Source: Delphinapterus leucas
Taxonomy: Eukaryota; Chordata; Mammalia; Artiodactyla; Monodontidae
Reading direction: 5' to 3'
Length of the DNA stretch: 64,000 nucleotides
Assembly: GCF_002288925.2 (NCBI RefSeq)
Contig: NW_022098050.1
Coordinates: 7,577,361 to 7,641,360 of the forward strand
Shown here in pieces: positions 58,321-64,000 of the stretch (position 1 is the first letter of the stretch; every line of letters begins with the position of its first letter). The notes beneath the pieces are model-generated. The model did not search any database and was not told the origin of the DNA. It saw nothing but the letters and a program-made list of their open reading frames with translations. The position numbers and the translations under genes were made by a program.

Positions 58321-59344
58321 TTAGCATACGGTATTTGTCTTTCTCTTTCTCACTTCACTCTGTATGACAGACTCTAGGTCCATCCACCTCATTACAGATA
58401 GCTCAATTTCGGTTTTTTTTATGGCTGAGTAATATTCCATTGTACATATGTGCCACATCTTCTTTATCCATTCATCTGATGATGGACACTTAGGTTGTTT
58501 CCATCTCCGGGCTATTGTAAGTAGAGCTGCAATGAACATTTTCGTACATGACTCATTTTTTTTTTTTTTTGCGGTACGCGGGCCTCTCACTGTTGTGGCC
58601 TTTCCCATTGCAGAGCACAGGCTCCGGACGCGCAGGCTCAGTGGCCATGGCTCACGGGCCCAGCCGCTCCGCGGCATGTGGGATCTTTCCGGACCGGGGC
58701 ACGAACCCGTGTCCCCTGCATTGGCAGGCGGACTCTCGACCACTGCGCCACCAGGGAAGCCCCGTGACTCTTTTTGAATTATGGTTTTCTCAGGGTATAT
58801 GCCCAGTAGTGGGATTGCTGGGTCATATGGTAGTTCTATTTGTAGTTTTTTAAGGAACCTCCATACTGTTCTCCATAGTGGCTGTACCAATTCACATTCC
58901 CACCAGCAGTGCAAGAGTGTGCCCTTTTCTCCACACCCTCTCCAGCATTTATTGTTTCTAGATTTTTTGATGATGACCATTCTGACTGGTGTGAGATGAT
59001 ACCTCATTGTAGTTTTGATTTGCATTTCTCTAATGCTTAGTGATGTTGAGCATTCTTTCATGTGTTTGTTGGCAATCTGTATATGTTCTTTGGAAAAATG
59101 TCTATTTAGGTCTTCTGCCCATAATTGGATTGGGTTGTTTGTTTTTCTGTTATTGAGCTGCATGAACTGCTTATAAATTTTGGAGATTAATCCTTTGTCA
59201 GTTGCTTCATTTGCAAATATTTTCTCCCATTCTGAGGGTTGTCTTTTGGTCTTGTTTATGGTTTCCGTTTCTGTGCAAAAGCTTTGAAGCATTTAGTCCA
59301 TTTATATTTAAGGTAATTATCAATATGTATGTTCCTATTCCCAT
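58321..59344 (-). pseudogene. L1 ORF2 remnant: start joined to C-terminus, SINE-interrupted
   Basis: ORF2p normally supplies endonuclease and reverse transcriptase. The start ATG at 59344-59342 reads [19 protein letters not shown]. The sequence then passes directly to the C-terminal part, open as 59292-58321: [56 protein letters not shown] (Cys-rich segment), [17 protein letters not shown], then SINE-encoded residues, then [19 protein letters not shown] and [11 protein letters not shown]. The two parts are in different frames at the junction, so translation from the ATG ends within about 30 codons. The catalytic domains are missing and nothing functional can be made from it. Confidence 0.93.
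58556..58763 (-). mobile_element. Young cetacean CHR SINE inside the L1 ORF2 remnant
   Basis: Reverse-oriented complete SINE, T-run 58556-58570. TGACTC on both sides (about 58549-58554 and 58765-58770) marks the target. Because SINE and L1 run in the same direction, the ORF2 frame happens to stay open through the SINE. Confidence 0.94.
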
Positions 59345-59402
59345 TTTCTTAATTGTTTTGGGTTCATTATTGTAGGTCTTTTCCTTCTCTTGTGTTTCTT
59401 GC

Positions 59403-60296
59403 CTAGAGAAGTTCCTTTAGCAGTTGTTGTAAAGCTGGTTTGGTGGTGCTGAACTCTCTCAGCTTTTGCTTGTCTGTAAAGGTTTTAATTTCTCCATCAA
59501 ATCTGAATGAGATCCTTGCTGGGTAGAGTAATCTTGGTTGCAGGTTTTTCTCCTTCATCACTTTAAATATGTCCTGCCACTCCCTTCTGGCTTGCAGAGT
59601 TTCTGCTGAAAGATCAGCTGTTAACGTTATGGGGATTCCCGTGTGTGTTATTTGTTGTTTTTCCCTTGCTGCTTTTAATATGTTTTCTTTGTATTTAATT
59701 TTTGACAGTTTGATTAATATGTGTCTTGGCATATTTCTCCTTGGATTTATCCTGTATGGGACTCTCTGTGCTTCCTGGACTTGATTAACTATTTCCTTTC
59801 CCATATTAGGGAAGTTTTCAACTATAATCTCTTCAAATATTTTCTCAGTCCCTTTCTTTTTCTCTTCTGCTTCTGGAACCCCTATAATTCGAATGTTGGT
59901 GCGTTTAATGTTGTCCCAGAGGTCTCTGAGACTGTCCTCAGTTCTTTTCATTCTTTTTTCTTTATTCTGCTCTGCAGTAGTTATTTCCACTATTTTATCT
60001 TCCAGGTCACTTATCCGTTCTTCTGCCTCAGTTATTCTGCTATTGATCCCATCTAGAGTATTTTTAATTTCATATATTGTGGTGTTCATTGTTGTTTGTT
60101 TCATCTTTAGTTCTTCTAGGTCCTTGTTAAATGCTTCTTGCATTTTGTCTATTCTATTTCCAAGGCTTTGGATCATCTTTACTATCATTATTCTGAATTC
60201 TTTTTCAGGTAGACTGCCTATTTCCTCTTTATTTGTTAGGTCTGGTGGGTTTTTATCTTGCCCCTTCATCTGCTGTGTGTTTTTCTGTCTTCTCAT
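59403..60296 (-). CDS. L1 ORF1p, RNA-binding chaperone (intact frame)
   Basis: ORF1p trimerises and coats L1 RNA. The frame is open without a break. I take ATG 60296-60294 (MRRQKNTQQMKGQDKNPP) as the usual start, giving 297 codons; the frame extends 126 codons further upstream to 60674 in the 5'-UTR. From the usual start: a basic N-terminus; a coiled coil at about 34-105 (EKEFRIMIVKMIQ ... RITEAEERISDLEDKIVE); an RRM at about 120-210 (DLWDNIKRTNIRIIGVPE, EEIIVENFPN, MPRHILIKLSK); and a C-terminal domain at about 215-297 (LTADLSAETLQARREW, RLLYPARISF, TDKQKLREF), ending LLKELL. The RREW and YPAR motifs are conserved. It is retrotransposon-encoded, not a host gene. Whether it is expressed cannot be seen. 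Confidence 0.9.
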   Translation of the reverse strand: MRRQKNTQQMKGQDKNPPDLTNKEEIGSLPEKEFRIMIVKMIQSLGNRIDKMQEAFNKDLEELKMKQTTMNTTIYEIKNTLDGINSRITEAEERISDLEDKIVEITTAEQNKEKRMKRTEDSLRDLWDNIKRTNIRIIGVPEAEEKKKGTEKIFEEIIVENFPNMGKEIVNQVQEAQRVPYRINPRRNMPRHILIKLSKIKYKENILKAAREKQQITHTGIPITLTADLSAETLQARREWQDIFKVMKEKNLQPRLLYPARISFRFDGEIKTFTDKQKLREFSTTKPALQQLLKELL

Positions 60297-62330
60297 TTTG
60301 CTTATCTTACTGTGTTTGGGGTCTCCTTTTTGCAGGCTGCAGGTTCGTAGTTCCCGTTGTTTTTGGTGTCTGTCCCCAGTGGCTAAGGTTGGTTCAGTGT
60401 GTTGTGTAGGCTTCCTGGTGGAGGGGACTAGTGCCTGTGTTCTGGTGGATGAGGCTGATCTTGTCTTTCTGGTGGGCAGGTCCACGTCTGGTGGTGTGTT
60501 TTGGGGTGTCTGTGAACTTGTTATGATTTTAGGCAGCCTCTCTGCTAATGGGTCGGGTTGTGTTCCTGTCTTGCTAGTTGTTTGGCATAGGATGTCCAGC
60601 ACTGTAGCTTGCTGGTCGTTGAGTGAAGCTGGGTGCTGGTGTTGAGATGGAGATCTCTGGGAGATTTTCACCATTTGATATTATGTGGAGCTGGGAGGTC
60701 TCTTGTGGACCAGTGTCCTGAAGTTGGCTCTCCCACCTCAGAGGCGCAGTACTGACTCCTGGCTGCAGCACCAAGAGCCTTTCATCCACATGGCTCAGAA
60801 TAAAAGGGAGAAAAAGTAGAAAGAAAGAATTAGTAGAAGTAGAAAGAAAGAAAGGAGAGAGGGAGGGAGGGAGGGTGGGAGGGAGGAAGCAAGGAAGGAA
60901 GGAGGGAAGGAAGGAAAAAAAGAAAGAAAGAAGATAAAGTAAAATAAAATAAAATTATTAAAATAAAAAATAATTATTAAGAAAAAAACAAAACAGATGG
61001 ATAGAACCCTAGGACAAATGGTGGAAGCAAAGCTATACAGACAAAATCTCACACAGAAGCATACACATACACACTCACAAAAAGAGGAAAAGGGGAAAAC
61101 ATCATAAATCTTGCTCTCAAAGTCCACCTCCTCAATTTGGGATGATTCCTTGTCTATTCATGTATTACACAGATGCAGGGTACATCAAGTTGATTGTGGA
61201 GCTTTAATTCGCTGCTTCGGAGGCTGCTGGGAGAGATTTCCCTTTCTCTTCTTTGTTCTCACAGGTCCCAGGGGCTCAGCTTTGGATTTGGCCCCGCCTC
61301 TGCGTGTAGGTAGCCGAAGGGCGTCTGTTCTTCGCTCAGACAGGACGCGGTTAAAGGAGCCGCTGATTCAGGGGCTCTGGCTCACTCAGGCCGGGGTGGA
61401 GGGAGGGGCCCGGCGTGCGGGGCGGGCCTGCGGCGGCAGAGGCCGTCGTGACGTTGCACCAGCGTGAGGCGCGCCGCGCGCTCTCCCGGTAAGTTGTCCC
61501 TGAATCCCGGGACCCTGGCGGTGGCGGGCTGCACAGGCTCCCCGGAAGGGGGGTGTGGAGAGTGAGCTGTGCTGGCACACAGGCTTTTTGGTGGCGGCAG
61601 CAGCAGCCTTAGCGCCTCATGCCCATCTCTGGGGTCCGCGCTTTTAGCCGCAGCTCGCGCCCGTCTCTGGAGCTCCTTTAAGCAGCGCTCTTAATCCCCT
61701 CCCCTCGCGCACCAGGAAACAAAGAGGGAAGAAAAAGCCTCTGGCCTCTTTCGCAGGTCCAGACTTTTCCCCGGACTCCCTCCTGGCTAGCCGTGGTGCA
61801 CTAACCCCCTGCAGGCTGTGTTCACGCAGCCAACCCCAGTCCTCTCCCGGCGCTCCGACCGAAGCCCGAGCCTCAACTCCAGGCCCCGCCCGCCCCGGCG
61901 TGTGAGCAGACAAGCCTCTCGGACTGGTGAGTGCCCGTCGGCCCTGATCCTCTGTGCGGGAATCTCTCCGCTTTGCTCTCCGCACCCCTGTTGCTGTGCT
62001 CTCCTTCGCGGCTCCGAAGCTTTCCCCCTTCCGCCACCCGCAGTCTCCGCCCGCGAAGGGGCTTCCTAGTGTGTGGAAACCCTTCTTCCTTCACAGCTCC
62101 CTCCCACTGGTGCGGGTCCCGTCCCTATTCTTTTGTCTCTGTTGTTTCTTTTTTCTTTTGCCCTACCCAGGTACGTGGGGGGTTTCTTGCCTTTTGGGAG
62201 GTCTGAGGTTTTCTGCCAGCGTTCAGTGGGTGTTCTGTAGGAGTTGTTCCACGTGTAGATGTAGTTCTGGTGTATCTGTGGGGAGGAAGGTGATCTCCGC
62301 GTCTGACTCTTCCGCCATCTTCCCCTTGTC
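60297..62330 (-). promoter_or_regulatory. L1 5'-UTR with CpG-rich internal promoter region
   Basis: The distal kilobase (about 61250-62330) is GC- and CpG-rich, far above the rest of the window, as expected of an L1 internal promoter. It starts AAGATGGCGGAAGAGTCAG on the minus strand. The proximal part holds a purine-rich GGGA/GAAA tract (60830-60930, plus strand). Several short antisense open frames lie in it, including 61954-62355 (plus), but no TATA box marks a specific start. Confidence 0.75.
60830..60930. repeat. Purine-rich (GGGA/GAAA) low-complexity tract
   Basis: Runs of GAAAGAAAGAAAGG, GGGAGGGAGGGAGGG and GGAAGGAAGGAGGGAAGG lie within the L1 5'-UTR. The serine/phenylalanine-rich antisense frame over it is an artefact. 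Confidence 0.9.
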
Positions 62331-62397
62331 CATGTTTGTGGTTTTCAGCTGCTAACTTTTGGGGTAATTTGCTCTATAGCAACAGATAGTGTTATAT
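62331..62397 (+). mobile_element. 3' end of a MaLR LTR (5' LTR remnant)
   Basis: ATGTTTGTGGTTTTCAGCTG, TAACTTTTGGGGTAATTTGC and TAGCAACAGATAGTG match the R/U5 end of an MLT1-group LTR. The rest of this LTR is not found beyond the L1. Confidence 0.75.
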
Positions 62398-62403
62398 AGA
62401 TTG

Positions 62404-62601
62404 TTTTTTTACATCTTTATTGGTGTATAATTGGTTTACAATGGTGTGTTAGTTTCTGCTTTATAAAAAAGAGAATCAGTTATACATATACATATGTTCC
62501 CATATCTCTTCCCTCTTGCGTCACCCTCCCACCCTCCCTATCCCACCCCTCCAGGCGGTCACAAAGCACCGAGCTGATCTCCCTGTGCTATGCAGCTGCT
62601 T
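62404..62601 (-). mobile_element. L1 3'-UTR insertion, 5'-truncated
   Basis: About 200 bp of the same L1 3'-UTR type as at 58.0 and 38.8 kb (T-run, ACATCTTTATTGGTGTATAA, CCAGGCGGTCACAAAGCACC, GCTGATCTCCCTGTGCTATG). It sits between the LTR end and the MaLR internal region. No clear duplication. Confidence 0.9.
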
Positions 62602-62603
62602 GT

Positions 62604-63937
62604 ACTTAGAAGTCTAGTACTGCCATGACAAATAACTAAAATATGGGCATGGCATTGAAACTGGGAAGTGAACTTTGAAGAGCGTGTTAGTAGTATTTAA
62701 AATGCCTTGAACACGCTGTAAAATTTTGGACTTTGAAGAAGATGCTAGTGAGGGTTTTAGAGGAAGTGAGAAAAATGTTATCGGAAACTTAAAGAAAGGC
62801 GATTCTTATGATATAGTGGCAGAATTTAGCTGTTGTCTGCAGTTGTGTGGACTAATGAACTGGGCGATCTACCTAAGGCTGTTTCTGAGCAAAATGTCGA
62901 AGGTGCCACCTATTTGCTTCATGTCGTTTATAATAAAATGTGAGAGGAGAGAGATAAATTGAGGGAAAGACTATTTAAGAAAAGGAGCCAAGACTCATGG
63001 TTTTGAAAATCCTCAGCTTCTCCAAGTGGCAAACAATGCTTAAATGAAGAAATGGCTTCTGAGCCAAAATCAAATCCAAGAAACTTCCAGGAAAGCATTA
63101 TCAAAAAATGGAGTTAAGGGTGTGACTGTAAAATCCCTTGTTAAGACTTAAGAAATATCAAAGGTACTATTTAGATCCTTAGAGTTGTATTCAGTCACAG
63201 AGGCCAGTTTCAAGAGATTAAAAGTGTACCTCACAGATCATTAAAACAAAACCTTAAGGGTGTTGTCCCATAGCCACTCAGCACAAGGTAGAGAAAGATT
63301 TATCTCAAAGAGATTTGTAGGTGTGGCTTTTCTTTAATGGAGTGAATCCCAATGAAATTTACAGAAGACCCAGAGCGTTAATGAGAAAACTACATCAGCA
63401 CAAACACTGCCAGTTTGAACCATAAGGCACAGTGAGAAAACAAAATGTAAAGAGGCCCTTAGATTCCCCAAATTCTCTTGGTAGGTAGCAGGCTGAGAAA
63501 ACCACTAAGTCACAAATACAGACTCAGAGGATGAACCCAAAAACCAGACAAATGAAGCCAAGCGTACAAGCCTGATCAAGGAACATCCAACATTTGCCTG
63601 GCTGCATTTCAAAATTTCTGTTGGCCCAGTGACTCCTTTGTGCTTCCCATTCCCGTCTTCCCATTTTAAATAGAAATCTGTACAGCATTTATCCTACGCG
63701 TGTCCCACAATTATACGTTGGGTGTGTTGGGGAGAAGATAACTTGTCCCTTTAGTTTTAGAACAAAAGAGAACAAAAGAAACTACACCCAAGTTGCACCT
63801 GGACCTGATTTACATTAGGAGATTCTGAACTTTGAGCTGGTACTGTAATAGTTTATGAATTTTGAGGACCTTGAGAAGGGGGTGAGTGTATTTTGCACAT
63901 GGAAGGGAAGTGGATCATTAAGGGCCAGAGGGCAGAT
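62604..63937 (+). mobile_element. MaLR internal region (non-coding)
   Basis: The region starts with the primer-site-proximal sequence AGAAGTCTAGTACTGCCATG, as in MaLR elements. MLT1-internal blocks follow: TGAAACTGGGAAGTGAACTTT, GTGGCAGAATTTAGCTGTTG, GTCGAAGGTGCCACCTATTTG and CTCCAAGTGGCAAACAATGC. A purine-rich tract (AAGGGCCAGAGGGCAGAT) precedes the next LTR. MaLR elements lack pol, and no gag-like frame survives; the 78-codon frame at 62726-62962 is a remnant. Confidence 0.75.
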
Positions 63938-64000
63938 TGTGGTAGGCAGCCTCTAAGATGTTCCCAAAGAGCCCTGCTTCCTCCTGATACTCAAGCCCCT
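63938..64000 (+). mobile_element. Start of MaLR 3' LTR (runs off the window)
   Basis: TGTGGTAGGCAGCCTCTAAG begins the LTR directly after the purine tract; CCCTGCTTCCTCCTGATACTC follows. The element is cut by the window edge. Confidence 0.75.

Larger units (their letters stand above)
58002..62330 (-). mobile_element. L1 with full 5'-UTR and ORF1 but internally deleted ORF2
   Basis: On the minus strand the order is: 5' end at about 62330 (AAGATGGCGGAAGAGTCAG), a CpG-rich 5'-UTR of about 2 kb, ORF1 (60296-59403), a 58-base spacer, the first ~18 ORF2 codons, an abrupt junction near 59283-59292 to the C-terminal ~280 codons, then the 3'-UTR and T-run at 58002-58013. About 2.9 kb of ORF2, with endonuclease and reverse transcriptase, is absent. 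The total is about 4.1 kb after removing the nested SINE. No target duplication is visible. It lies against an old MaLR LTR end on its 5' side. Confidence 0.92.

Noticed and set aside
59893..60645. The 250-codon antisense frame annotated as a real coding gene
   Set aside because: It mirrors ORF1 and 5'-UTR codon composition and resembles no known protein; kept only as a low-interest observation.
61250..62330. Host gene CpG-island promoter
   Set aside because: The CpG-rich segment is continuous with the L1 ORF1 and begins with an L1 5'-UTR start, so it is the L1 promoter; no host exon is seen beside it.

Overview
The window is nuclear DNA from a mammal, very probably a cetacean. The main evidence is about ten copies of a young tRNA-Glu-derived SINE (CHR type). 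It begins GGGCTTCCCTGGTGGCGCAG, ends just before its A-tail in GAGGCCCGCGTACCGC, and several copies have clear target-site duplications. Cetartiodactyl-type L1 3' ends of two sequence types, older CHR copies, and ancient mammalian MIR, L2, MER5A and MaLR/ERVL relics fit the same origin. I find no host protein-coding exon, rRNA, functional tRNA or CRISPR array. The window reads as a gene desert of transposable elements separated by old unassigned sequence.

Layout. 1-6.5 kb: L1 3'-UTR piece, two young SINEs, MIR/L2, old L1. 6.5-7.06 kb (minus): the only host-gene-like sequence, a broken intronless copy of the protein phosphatase-1 inhibitor-2 family, closest to PPP1R2C. 7.6-19.4 kb: L2, a repeat with inverted ends, an L1 with a 5' inversion and a SINE inside it, MER5A copies, SINEs. 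19.8-21.7 kb: two L1 tails; the second has a 15-bp target duplication and was later opened by an LTR abutting a tRNA-Glu-like SINE. 22-32 kb: L2, MIR, SINEs, ERVL/MaLR LTRs. 32.5-40.6 kb: antisense L1 reverse-transcriptase relic, then HAL1/L1M-type sequence interrupted by an ERV1-like LTR and a younger L1. 40.87-41.41 kb: a solo LTR with a 4-bp duplication. 41-58 kb: mostly unassigned, with old L1, MLT fragments, young L1 tails and SINEs.

58.0-62.3 kb (minus): the most notable element, a relatively young L1. It has a CpG-rich 5'-UTR and an uninterrupted ORF1, but ORF2 is reduced to its first ~18 codons joined to its last ~280, so endonuclease and reverse transcriptase are absent. 62.33 kb to the edge: an old MaLR element with an LTR end, an internal region and the start of the second LTR.

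The genes do not form a pathway. The window records successive retrotransposition: ancient MIR/L2, then MER5A and MaLR/ERVL, then L1M/HAL1 and ERV1-like LTRs, then cetartiodactyl L1, and last the young SINEs. I found no convincing new biological system. The best leads are the ORF1-only L1, the LTR/tRNA-Glu composite, the tail-only insertions and a diverged ~140-bp repeat pair. Repeat family names come from recognising consensus-like sequence by eye; boundaries of old copies are approximate.
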